This document shows positions 18,298-25,786 of a stretch of 64,000 nucleotides of DNA, in pieces (the first letter of the stretch is position 1; each line of letters starts with the position of its first letter). Made by a program: the position numbers and the translations under genes. The DNA is from Planctomycetota bacterium (lineage in GTDB: Bacteria; Planctomycetota; UBA1135; GCA-002686595), in NCBI GenBank assembly GCA_020638835.1, contig JACKHV010000002.1, positions 124,001 to 188,000 on the forward strand. The letters run 5' to 3'. The notes below the pieces were generated by a model. It saw only the letters and a program-made list of their open reading frames with translations, had not been told where the DNA came from and did no database searches.

Positions 18298-19809
18298 TCA
18301 CCACCAGCGGGGGAAACCCTCGCGCACGGTGAAGATGCGCTCGAGCCGCCGCGAGTCCGCGCGCACGAGCCACAGCAGCGCGCCTTCGGGGACGAGCAGG
18401 TCGAGGGCCTTGCCCTCCGCGAGCTGCAGTTCGCCGTGAGACTTCCAACCGCCCTCCCAGCTGTACAGCTCGTAGACGGCGCCGGGCTCGATCGAGAGCG
18501 CCGGCTTCGCTCGTCCGGTGTCGGCGTCGGGGATCGACGGGGCGGCCGCGCTCAGAACGACCGTTTCCCGGCCGTTGCCGGCGACCAACGGGCGCGGCGG
18601 TCCGTCCTTCGGGAGGACGAAGGGCGGCGCCGCGGGAACCAGAACGCCGTCGCGGAACCAGGCCGGCAGGTAGCAGACGTCGCGCCCCATGTCCGCGAAG
18701 CGCACCGCGCCGTCGTCCGCGACCAGGGCGCCGCTGATCGCGCGCCACTCGCCGCCGTTGAACACGCAGAGGTACGCGGCGGCGTCGTTGCCGCGGTCCG
18801 CGAGGACCAGCTCGACGTCCGCCGTCGCGACGTACTGGCTCGTAACGTCGACATAGTCCTTGCGGTCGAGCCAGCGCGGCGCCGTCGTTCCCTGGGGTAG
18901 CCGCGCCGCGAAGCCGTCGCGTTGGATCGCAAAGGTCTTGCGGTAGACCTTCGCCGCGCGGTTCGAGAGCGCCGCCCTTCCGTTGCCCTCTCCGTCGAGG
19001 CGGACTTCCCACGCGTGGTTGTTGTCGCGATCGGCCCACCAGGGCGTGAAGTCCGTCGCCACGGGGATCGCGTTCGCGCGCAGCGCGAAGCTCGCCAGGT
19101 TGGAGATGTCCTCGCAGCGACCGACCCTCGAGCGACGCATCTCGGCGAAGCTCTGGTCCGTCGGATGCAGGTAGTAGAGGTCGCTGAAGCGAATCCACTC
19201 GTCGACGCCCTCGCGCACGAGTTGACCGGCGCGCTGCAGGTCGGTCGGGTCGTCGAGCCGCCGCGCCAGGTCGGCCCACTGCGCCAAGCACTCGGGCCTC
19301 CAGCGCGAGAGCGGTTCGTTGCTGCCGCGGTAGGGGAGCACGAACTGCTGGAACACCTCGAACGAGACTTGCTGCGCCCAGGGCTTGGTGCGCCAAGCCT
19401 CGAAGGCGAGCTCGATGTTCTCGATGAGGAACTCCGCGGTGATCGTCTCCACGTCGCGGTCGAAGCGCGTGCGCTGGAAGTCGGCGCCGGGGTGCAGCGC
19501 TTCAAGGCGGTCGAGTTCGCGCTGCGCCGCATCGAGGTTCGCGAAGCGCCGCGCGTCGAAGCCGAGCGCGTTGCCGTCGGAGTCGGTCAGGTCGTAGCGC
19601 ACGAAGCCGTGTTCCGACATGTTCGCGACGAGGAAGCGCGCGGCCTCGAGCTTCTGCGGGTCGCGGAGGCGTCGATAGTGGCCGAGCACCATCTCGAGCT
19701 CCGTGCGGTTCTTGTCCGCGAGCAGCAGGCTCTCCTCGATCGGAGCGGGAGGGTTGCTGCTGCACGAGACGGCGAGCAGCGTGAGGGCGAGGGGGAGCAG
19801 TCGGCGCAT
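18298..19809 (-). CDS. Lipoprotein with transglutaminase-like domain
   Basis: A 503-residue protein starting MRRLLPLALTLLAVSCSSN, a lipoprotein signal with Cys17. The central part shows a transglutaminase-like triad: Cys in SRVGRCEDISNLASFALRA, His in DNNHAWEVRLDGEG, and a following Asp in the strand DVTSQYV. Beta-rich domains follow to the C-terminus (AYLCVFNGGEWRAIS, YELYSWEGGWKSHGE). Proteins of this type act as cysteine proteases or peptide binders at the cell surface, often in polysaccharide uptake loci; no such locus is nearby. I chose the start at 19809 for the signal peptide. Confidence 0.82.
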   Translation of the reverse strand: MRRLLPLALTLLAVSCSSNPPAPIEESLLLADKNRTELEMVLGHYRRLRDPQKLEAARFLVANMSEHGFVRYDLTDSDGNALGFDARRFANLDAAQRELDRLEALHPGADFQRTRFDRDVETITAEFLIENIELAFEAWRTKPWAQQVSFEVFQQFVLPYRGSNEPLSRWRPECLAQWADLARRLDDPTDLQRAGQLVREGVDEWIRFSDLYYLHPTDQSFAEMRRSRVGRCEDISNLASFALRANAIPVATDFTPWWADRDNNHAWEVRLDGEGNGRAALSNRAAKVYRKTFAIQRDGFAARLPQGTTAPRWLDRKDYVDVTSQYVATADVELVLADRGNDAAAYLCVFNGGEWRAISGALVADDGAVRFADMGRDVCYLPAWFRDGVLVPAAPPFVLPKDGPPRPLVAGNGRETVVLSAAAPSIPDADTGRAKPALSIEPGAVYELYSWEGGWKSHGELQLAEGKALDLLVPEGALLWLVRADSRRLERIFTVREGFPRWW

Positions 19810-19948
19810 GTTCGGAGTTCCTCGAGCGGGTCGGCGCATTCTGCCGTGTCGAGCGGGTCCGACCAAGCGCGGCGCGAATCGTCGCGGAACCTGCTCGTGC
19901 CGCCGTGGTTCGGTCGCCCTCTGCCTTCGCGGACCCCGGACTGCTCGC

Positions 19949-21055
19949 ATGAACGATCTAACCGTCGCGTCGAAGGACGCACCGCCCCGTCGCGCCAAGC
20001 GTCGATTCCTGGCCTTCTCGCTCTACGGCCTGCTCGCGCTCGGCGCGGCGGCGCACGCCTACCATCGCAAGTCCGAGCACGACTCGGTGCGCAAGCTGCG
20101 CGACGACGAGGTCGCCGTGGTCTACGACGCGCTGCGCGGCGAAGTGCGCAGCGTCGAGGGTCCCGGCAAGCTCGTCGAGCTGCCCGTCGTGCACGACTTG
20201 CGCGTGATGCGACGTAGCCCGGTCCCGATGGTCTTCGCCGGCACGGAACGCCCCGATCCCTTCCACGTCCCCGTCGTGCACTTGCGCGCGTCCGACGGCT
20301 CCCCGATGCGCTTCGACGACTTCTCGCTGCGCTACGGGTTGCTTCCCGAGAAGGCGCAGGAGTGCCTCGAGGACACGCAGGCGATCCTCTCGCGCGCGGC
20401 CCGCTTGGTCGAGGTCAACGCGCGAGCCGTGCTGATCGAGCGCTTCGGAGCTCACAGCTCGGAAGACGTCGTGAAGCACGAGGTCCTCGTGCAGGAGACG
20501 GCGGCCTGCCGCGAGCAGCTCGATGCCGCGCTCGAGCCGCACGGCTTGCAGATCATCGAGTTCTCGACGCCCAAGCCGCGCTTCGACCCCGTCTACGAGG
20601 ACGCTGTCGAGCGGCGCAAGGTCTCGATCGCCGAGATCGAGCGCCTGCGCTCGCGTGCGGAGGGTCTTCCGGCGGAACTGGACGAGCTGCTCGCGAAGCT
20701 CGAGCAGGAGAAGCAGTCGCAGCGCGACGCGTTGTTGATGGAGACGGAGACCGAGCTCGCCAAGGCGCGGCGCGTCGACTTGACGGCGCGCACCGCCGCC
20801 GAGGTCTACGCGGCCGAGCTGGCGCGGCGCGGAGAGACGGAGCTGCTGGAGCTGCGGCAGAAGGCCGAGCTCTACGCGATGGAGCAGCGAACGGAGGCGG
20901 AAGGGCGTCGCGCCGAGGTGCGCCGCGTCGCCGCCCTGGGCCGAACGGCCGTGCTCGAGGCATGGATCGAGCGGCTCGGCGACCTGCGCTTCCGGGTCGA
21001 GCCGCCGCGCGCGGACGAACCAGTGGAAGGGAACCAAGTCGCCACGCGGCGCTGA
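19949..21055 (+). CDS. SPFH/Band 7 domain membrane protein, first of a pair
   Basis: A 368-residue protein with one membrane segment (about 20-38, FLAFSLYGLLALGAAAHAY), then an SPFH (prohibitin/HflK-like) domain at about 45-190 (EVAVVYDALRGEVRSVEGPGKLVEL ... LRYGLLPEKAQECL). A long charged coiled coil follows to the end (EIERLRSRAEGLPAELDELLAKLEQEKQ). Such proteins oligomerise in membrane microdomains and can regulate proteases, as HflKC does with FtsH. The next gene, 9 bases on, encodes a second SPFH protein, so a heteromeric assembly is likely (inference). Confidence 0.82.
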   Translation: MNDLTVASKDAPPRRAKRRFLAFSLYGLLALGAAAHAYHRKSEHDSVRKLRDDEVAVVYDALRGEVRSVEGPGKLVELPVVHDLRVMRRSPVPMVFAGTERPDPFHVPVVHLRASDGSPMRFDDFSLRYGLLPEKAQECLEDTQAILSRAARLVEVNARAVLIERFGAHSSEDVVKHEVLVQETAACREQLDAALEPHGLQIIEFSTPKPRFDPVYEDAVERRKVSIAEIERLRSRAEGLPAELDELLAKLEQEKQSQRDALLMETETELAKARRVDLTARTAAEVYAAELARRGETELLELRQKAELYAMEQRTEAEGRRAEVRRVAALGRTAVLEAWIERLGDLRFRVEPPRADEPVEGNQVATRR

Positions 21056-21064
21056 GGGCTCGTC

Positions 21065-22324
21065 ATGGAGAACGAACAGGTGCAGGGAACTCCCGCTGAA
21101 CCGACGATCACCGCGCGCGAGCGCTGGACCGCGCGACTCGTCGCGGCGTGGCGCTTCACGCGGAGCACGGCGAGCGCGATCGCGAAGCTCGCTCGACGCG
21201 TCCGCGCCAGCGACGCCTACGCGCGTTGCGTGCAACTCGCGCGGAGCGGCAGCGCTCGGCTGCGCCGCGCCCTGGGCGCCTCGCGTGGACCGTTGCTGCG
21301 CGCCGCGCTGCTGGTGCTGTTCGTCGAGGGCGCGGTCTGGGCGCTGACCGGCCCGCTCGTGCAGCGCATCCCGCCGGGCATGGTCGGCGTGCGGCACTCG
21401 CCCTGGGGTGCGGGCGTCGAACCGCGGGACTTCGCGGCGGGCCTGCACTGGAACCTCCCGGGGCTCCACGAGTGGCACACGATCGACGCGGGCACGCAAG
21501 TCGTCGACTTCGGCACCTTCACCCCGGCGCTCGAGCTGCGCACGCCGGAAGGCAACTTGGTCGGCGTCGCCGTCGCCGTGCCGTACCGCTTGATGGAGGG
21601 CCGTGCGCACCGCCTCGTCGCGGAGAGCCTGCGCTCCAGCCACGCCGACATGGTGCGCGCGAACGTCGAAGCCGTGCTGCTGACCGAGCTCGGCCGCGCG
21701 AGCTCCGAGGACTGGTTGGACGACGAGCGGCGACGCGAAGTGCTCGACGGCGCGGGTGCCGCGGTGGGGGCCGCGCTCGAGAGCCTCTATGTGGAGGCCG
21801 ACCGCGTGCTCTTGCAGGGGTTGCGCTTCCCGGCGCCCTACGAGACGAAGCTGCTCGAGATCCAGCGCGGCACGCAGAAGCGGCGCCTCAGCGAAGCCTC
21901 CGCCAACCTGAAGCAGTACCAGCTGATCGTCGACCGCGGCGTCGAGGAGAACTCGCGCGCCGTGCAGCGCCTGCGAGACGAGCGCGACCTCGAGCTCACC
22001 GAGCTGCGCAACGAACGCAAGCGCGAGATCCGACTGTTCGAGATCGAGTCCGAGGCGGAAGTGCGCTTGATGCGACTGGCTGCCGACCGGAGCTACGCGG
22101 AGCGCCTCGACGAGGGCCGCGCCGCGCGCTTGACCGCCGAGGTCGAGGCCCGCGGGCTCGTCGACGCGGCGCTCGCAGGCGACGAGGGTCGGCTGTACCT
22201 CGCGGTGCAGGCCGCGCGCGCCTTGCAGCTCGGCGAGGTCGTGATCGACTCGCGCGACCCGCGCCTGCCGAACCTCCTCGACCTCGAGGGTGCGACCGAG
22301 CTGTTCCTGCCGCTCCGCGACTGA
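21065..22324 (+). CDS. SPFH/Band 7 domain membrane protein, second of a pair
   Basis: A 419-residue protein with a basic N-terminal tail of about 75 residues, a membrane segment (LLRAALLVLFVEGAVWALTG), an SPFH domain at about 100-260 (QRIPPGMVGVRHSPWGAGVEPRDFAAGLHWNLPGLHEW), and a charged coiled coil (RLRDERDLELTELRNERKREIRLFEIESEAEVRLM). The end (RLPNLLDLEGATELFLPLRD) resembles the C-terminus of prohibitin-like proteins. It is probably the partner of the preceding SPFH protein. A strong hairpin 19 bases after the stop closes the unit. Confidence 0.82.
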   Translation: MENEQVQGTPAEPTITARERWTARLVAAWRFTRSTASAIAKLARRVRASDAYARCVQLARSGSARLRRALGASRGPLLRAALLVLFVEGAVWALTGPLVQRIPPGMVGVRHSPWGAGVEPRDFAAGLHWNLPGLHEWHTIDAGTQVVDFGTFTPALELRTPEGNLVGVAVAVPYRLMEGRAHRLVAESLRSSHADMVRANVEAVLLTELGRASSEDWLDDERRREVLDGAGAAVGAALESLYVEADRVLLQGLRFPAPYETKLLEIQRGTQKRRLSEASANLKQYQLIVDRGVEENSRAVQRLRDERDLELTELRNERKREIRLFEIESEAEVRLMRLAADRSYAERLDEGRAARLTAEVEARGLVDAALAGDEGRLYLAVQAARALQLGEVVIDSRDPRLPNLLDLEGATELFLPLRD

Positions 22325-22343
22325 ACAATGTGCGATCCGGCTC

Positions 22344-22370
22344 GCGGAGGCGCCCCGGGCGCGCCTCCGC
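22344..22370 (+). terminator. Terminator after the SPFH pair
   Basis: GCGGAGGCGC (22344-22353) pairs perfectly with GCGCCTCCGC (22361-22370) around a 7-base CCCGGGC loop. Confidence 0.6.
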
Positions 22371-22617
22371 GGCGCCGTTCGCGTGCGCCTTCCGCACAGG
22401 GCCGCGGCCGTGGAACGGAATTCGAAAAACCCCCGACGCAGTTCGTCACCCCCTTCGGGATCGGGTCTATCGACCGGTGACTCCTGGTGAAGGTGACGGT
22501 GTGGAGAGGCCAAGCTCCGCGTCCGAACCTCTTGTCAGAGACGCGCTCCGGGCTGTGGTTTGGACCCGGGACGCGAAGGGAGCGGCTCGAGGCCCTGATG
22601 GCCGCTCCCACCAACGC
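22371..22617. other. Convergent intergenic region
   Basis: This lies between the terminators of the rightward SPFH genes and the leftward cysteine dioxygenase cluster. An additional stem, GGGAGCGG (22578-22585) with CCGCTCCC (22602-22609), was seen. No gene was recognised. Confidence 0.5.
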
Positions 22618-22657
22618 GATCGAGGCGCGCAGCACCCCCTGGCTGCGCGCCTCGATC
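22618..22657 (-). terminator. Terminator of the cysteine dioxygenase cluster
   Basis: GATCGAGGCGCGCAG (22618-22632) pairs perfectly over 15 bases with 22643-22657 around a 10-base loop. It lies 20 bases past the TAG at 22680-22678 but about 110 bases past the in-frame TGA at 22767-22765. The transcript therefore covers the whole reading frame beyond the TGA. Confidence 0.65.
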
Positions 22658-22677
22658 CATTTCCGCGGGCTCCGCCG

Positions 22678-22842
22678 CTACTCGGTCGGTCGACCGAAGA
22701 GCACGAGCCACAGGACGACTCCGCCGATCAGCATGCCCGTACCGAGCATGTCCAGCTTGTCGCCTCAGCAGCTGCGGGTCTTCAGGACGAGCCCGGCGAG
22801 CGGGATCAGTCCGACGGCGATCTTCGCGAGGGTCAGCTTCAT
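22678..22842 (-). CDS. Candidate 54-residue selenoprotein, helical-hairpin membrane protein
   Basis: ATG at 22842 has a strong AGGAGAACGAC site. The frame reads MKLTLAKIAVGLIPLAGLVL, then KTRSC, then TGA (22767-22765), then GDKLDMLGTGMLIGGVVLWL and VLFGRPTE before TAG. The part after TGA is membrane-helix-like and keeps the strong G/C third-base bias of the genome (24 of 28 codons). If TGA is read as selenocysteine the product is two membrane helices joined by a short loop with a Cys-Sec pair. A hairpin fitting the bacterial SECIS model follows the TGA. Alternatives are a true stop giving a 25-residue peptide, a recent nonsense mutation, or a sequencing error. The gene is last in a cluster with an anion exporter and cysteine dioxygenase. 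Confidence 0.55.
22714..22764 (-). other. Candidate bacterial SECIS element
   Basis: Read on the reverse strand directly after the TGA, CATGCTC (22750-22744) pairs with GGGCATG (22738-22732), including one G-U pair, around the 5-base loop GGTAC. The loop begins 21 nt after the TGA and its first base is G. GGCGAC (22764-22759) can also pair with GTCGTC (22719-22714) as a lower stem. The spacing, small loop and leading G agree with the published bacterial SECIS model; SelB binding is inferred. Confidence 0.5.
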
Positions 22843-22937
22843 GTCGTTCTCCTGGGGGTGGCGTCGGCCGATCGAGGCCCGCGCCTCGAGCCGGAGTCGC
22901 GTTTCCTTGGGACGCGCCCCGCGGGGCTTCCAGCAGC

Positions 22938-23990
22938 TTACAGCCAGGAGCTGCAGAGCAGGCTGAAGAACAGCAGCAGGGCGGAGGTGAGCGTGCCGGC
23001 GAGCAGGCCGCGGAGGCCCACGCCGAGCAGCTTGCGCAGGTCGATCTCGAGGCCGATCGCGACCATCGAGAAGGTGAGCAGGTGCTTGCCCCAGCCCGCG
23101 AGCACGTCGCCGAGCGGCTTCGCGTTCACCTCGAAGTCGAGCGCGCCGAAGGTGCGCAGCGCGGACAGCGCGAGGAATCCCCACACGAACCACGGGACGA
23201 TCGAACCGATCTTCTTGCTCTTCTCCAGCGCGTGGCTCTTGGGGCGACGCCAGGCCAGGAAGGCGCCGAAGCCGAACACGAGCGGCGCGAGCATCGCGAC
23301 GCGCACCATCTTGAAGAGCGTCGCGAAGCCGGCGGCCGCGTCACTGACCGCGGCGCCCGCGGCGACGGCCTGCGGCACGGCGTGCACGCTCGTGCCCGCG
23401 AACAAGCCCGCGGCGTCGTCGGCGAGGTCGAAGGCCGCGGCGAGCGCCGGCACCGCCAGCATCGCGAGCAGACCCATCAGGTTGACCGTTCCGAGCGCCA
23501 CGACGATCTCGTCGTCCTCGGCTTCGACCACGGGCGCGACCGCCATGATCGCGCTGCTGCCGCAGACGGCCGTTCCGGCGGCCAACAGTCCGGCGGTGCG
23601 GCCCGAGAGTCCCATCAGCTTCGAGGCGCCGAAGGCCGCGAGCAGCGCGACCAGCATGCACGCGACCGTGATCGCGAGTCCGCCGACACCGAGCTGCGGA
23701 TCGGTCAGCGCAGCGAGGTCCAGGCCGGCGCCGAGCAGCACGATCGAGAGCGGGATCACCGTCTTGATGATGCCCTTGGATCCGCGGCGCGCGACCGCCG
23801 GCAGGTGCAGCAGGTTGCGCGCGAGCACGCCTGCCAGGATCGCGAGGATCGACGACGACGGAACGAGTTCGGGGTGCTCGGCCGCGTGCTTCCAGGCCGC
23901 GCCGCCTTGGATCGCGGCGACGGTCAGGACGAGCGCGATGAGCCACGCCCAGGGCGCGCCGGCGCGCGCCGGGGATTCGGTTCCGGTCAT
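22938..23990 (-). CDS. yeiH: YeiH family (UPF0324) putative sulfate/anion exporter
   Basis: A 350-residue membrane protein with about ten helices. Family motifs include ILAILAGVLARNL, IIKTVIPLSIVLLGAGLDL, and AAGTAVCGSSAIMAVAPVVEAEDDEIVVALGTVNLMG. The closing TFSMVAIGLEIDLRKLLGVGLR is also typical. The UPF0324/YeiH family is annotated as a putative sulfate exporter, though transport is poorly tested. Here it starts 15 bases after the cysteine dioxygenase gene, so export of sulfite or sulfate from cysteine breakdown is a reasonable inference. The small TGA-containing gene follows after 95 bases. Confidence 0.85.
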   Translation of the reverse strand: MTGTESPARAGAPWAWLIALVLTVAAIQGGAAWKHAAEHPELVPSSSILAILAGVLARNLLHLPAVARRGSKGIIKTVIPLSIVLLGAGLDLAALTDPQLGVGGLAITVACMLVALLAAFGASKLMGLSGRTAGLLAAGTAVCGSSAIMAVAPVVEAEDDEIVVALGTVNLMGLLAMLAVPALAAAFDLADDAAGLFAGTSVHAVPQAVAAGAAVSDAAAGFATLFKMVRVAMLAPLVFGFGAFLAWRRPKSHALEKSKKIGSIVPWFVWGFLALSALRTFGALDFEVNAKPLGDVLAGWGKHLLTFSMVAIGLEIDLRKLLGVGLRGLLAGTLTSALLLFFSLLCSSWL

Positions 23991-24005
23991 GGCTTCGGCC
24001 GGGGC

Positions 24006-24548
24006 CTAGTCGCAGGGCAAGCCGGCTTCGCGGCGCGCGGCGAGGCTCTGCTCGTCGACGCGCGTCTTCACCTGACCGGTCTCGAGGCAGAAGGTGTGGT
24101 AGTTCTTCAGCGGCGGCGAATACACGTGCAGCGTGACGAGCACGCTGCCGTCGCCGGCTTCGTTGCAGATCTCGTGCGTCTTCTTGTCGAAGGAGGCGCA
24201 GACGTCGCCTTCGCGGAAGGTCGTCACGCCGACTTGCTGCATGCGCCCGTCGTCGTCCGGCTCGAAGCTGCGCTCCGTCCCGCGGCCCTTCAGCACGCGC
24301 ACGCCGCAGGAGGATCCGATGTGGTCGTGCACGGGGCTCGCCTGACCGTCTTTCCAGCACAGCACGAGCGCGCTGTACGGAGCGCCGACGCGCAGCACGT
24401 TCCGGCAGTAGCACTCTTCCTTGAAGACCACCGCCTCGCTGACGTCGTCGCAACACACCTCGAGCTGACGCATGAGTTCCGTCAGGTCGTCCAGGGGGAT
24501 GCGTTCCTCGTACTGGTCGAGGCGCTCGAAGAACTCGGGTAGCTTCAT
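24006..24548 (-). CDS. Cysteine dioxygenase
   Basis: A 180-residue cupin that oxidises cysteine to cysteine sulfinate with iron and O2. Iron ligands His74 and His76 (SPVHDHIGSSCGV) and His125 (KKTHEI) are present. Cys81 lies 7 residues after His74 and Tyr143 two residues after His141 (TLHVYSPP), matching the Cys-Tyr cross-link pair and the HxY motif of mammalian CDO. YCRNV (47-51) fits the substrate-binding Tyr/Arg segment. It leads a three-gene leftward cluster with the YeiH-type exporter and the TGA-containing small protein. Confidence 0.9.
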   Translation of the reverse strand: MKLPEFFERLDQYEERIPLDDLTELMRQLEVCCDDVSEAVVFKEECYCRNVLRVGAPYSALVLCWKDGQASPVHDHIGSSCGVRVLKGRGTERSFEPDDDGRMQQVGVTTFREGDVCASFDKKTHEICNEAGDGSVLVTLHVYSPPLKNYHTFCLETGQVKTRVDEQSLAARREAGLPCD

Positions 24549-24642
24549 GGCGAGGGGGAGGGGCGGCGGCGAGTCCCGGATTGTATGCGGACGGCCGCCG
24601 AGGGTCAGCCGCGAAGCACGGGGAGTGGAGTCTCCGGGCGGC

Positions 24643-25743
24643 TCAGCGGCGTCCCGCGCGTTGCGCGGCTTCCACGTCGCGGATCTCCGGGAGGTCGGCG
24701 TCCCAGTAGCGAGCCTGTTCCTCGGGACTCGGAACGATCAGTGGGCGGACGACGCGGAAGCCGACGAAGCGCGCGTCGGTGTGGTACCAGATGCTCTTCG
24801 GGAGCTGCGGGTCCTGCACCTTCCAGTCGCGTCGCGAACCGGCGCGCGCGGCGCTGCGCAGGCGCGGCGCTTCGTCGTCCCACGACCCGCCGCGCACGAC
24901 GCGCGGGAACTCGGACTCCGGCCAGGACACGGGGTCGACGAGCGGCGACGAGCCCGCGCGCCCGTAGCCGTCCTTGTCGTAGCCGTCGAGCACCCACTCC
25001 GCGACGTTGCCGTGCATGTCGAAGAGGCCCCACGCGTTCGGCTTCTTCCCGCCGACGGGGTGCGTCGTCTCGCCGGAGTTGTCGTAGTACCACGCGTACT
25101 CGCCGAGCTCGTCCGCGTCGTCGCCGAAGCTGTACGCGCTCTTGCTGCCGGCGCGGCAGGCGTACTCCCACTCGGCCTCGGTGGGGAGGCGGTAGAAGCG
25201 GCCGGTCTTCATCGAGAGCCACTTCGTGTACTGCTTCGCAGCGAACTGGGTCATGCAGATCGCGGGGTAGCCTTCGACGCCCATGCCGAAGTCCATCGGG
25301 ACGTGCGGCGGCGTCGGACGGCTGACGGCGTCGGCCCAGTCGTCCTGCGGGACGCGCTCGAGCTCGCCGGCCGCGCGCTGTTGTTGGTCGATGCGCAGCT
25401 GGAACTGGCGGAACTCGTCCCAGCGCACTTCGCAGGTGGACATCCAGAAGGCCGACACCTGCACCTTGCGCGCTGGACGCTCGGAGTCGCGCGATCCGCG
25501 TTCGCCGCGCGGCGCGCCCATCTTGAACTCGCCGCCGGGGATCGGCACGAGGTCGAAGCCGAGCGCGGTGCCCGGCAGCGACTCGCGGTAGGCGTGCATC
25601 GACGCCTCGTCCTTGGCGTCAGCGTTCTCGACGGCGTGCACCGGCGGCGCGCCCTGGGGCGCGTTCGGGTAGACGGGAGGCGTCTCGGGGGACGAATCCT
25701 GCGCGGCGATGGTCAGCGCGACGAGGCAGAGGAGGGGGCGCAC
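24643..25743 (-). CDS. Secreted formylglycine-generating-enzyme-like (SUMF1) protein
   Basis: About 366 residues with an N-terminal signal segment (RPLLCLVALTIAAQ) and a SUMF1/FGE-sulfatase domain from about 60 to 340. Family signatures are FDLVPIPGGEFKMGAP, RLPTEAEWEYACRAG, NAWGLFDMHGNVAEWVLDGY and RVVRGGSWDDEAPRLRSAARAG. The C-terminal strand reads GFRVVRPL, where active FGE has GFRC, so the catalytic cysteine is missing. It is therefore unlikely to make formylglycine and may be a structural or ligand-binding relative. The start is uncertain: GTG at 25743 gives the signal peptide first, while ATG at 25776 adds 11 residues. It diverges from the apbE-like gene. Confidence 0.83.
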   Translation of the reverse strand: MRPLLCLVALTIAAQDSSPETPPVYPNAPQGAPPVHAVENADAKDEASMHAYRESLPGTALGFDLVPIPGGEFKMGAPRGERGSRDSERPARKVQVSAFWMSTCEVRWDEFRQFQLRIDQQQRAAGELERVPQDDWADAVSRPTPPHVPMDFGMGVEGYPAICMTQFAAKQYTKWLSMKTGRFYRLPTEAEWEYACRAGSKSAYSFGDDADELGEYAWYYDNSGETTHPVGGKKPNAWGLFDMHGNVAEWVLDGYDKDGYGRAGSSPLVDPVSWPESEFPRVVRGGSWDDEAPRLRSAARAGSRRDWKVQDPQLPKSIWYHTDARFVGFRVVRPLIVPSPEEQARYWDADLPEIRDVEAAQRAGRR

Positions 25744-25786
25744 ACGGGGATTGTAGCGGCGCGGTCCGCGCAGCACACTCGGACTC

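Noticed and set aside
19958..22513. 851-codon open frame on the reverse strand over the SPFH pair
   Set aside because: It is antisense to two well-supported genes, Arg/Asp/His-rich with no domain, and long only because of the high GC content.
22325..22677. Search for tRNA or small RNA genes between the convergent units
   Set aside because: Only terminator-type hairpins were seen; no cloverleaf with TTCGANTC-like arm was found by eye here or in the other gaps, though a tool-based scan was not possible.
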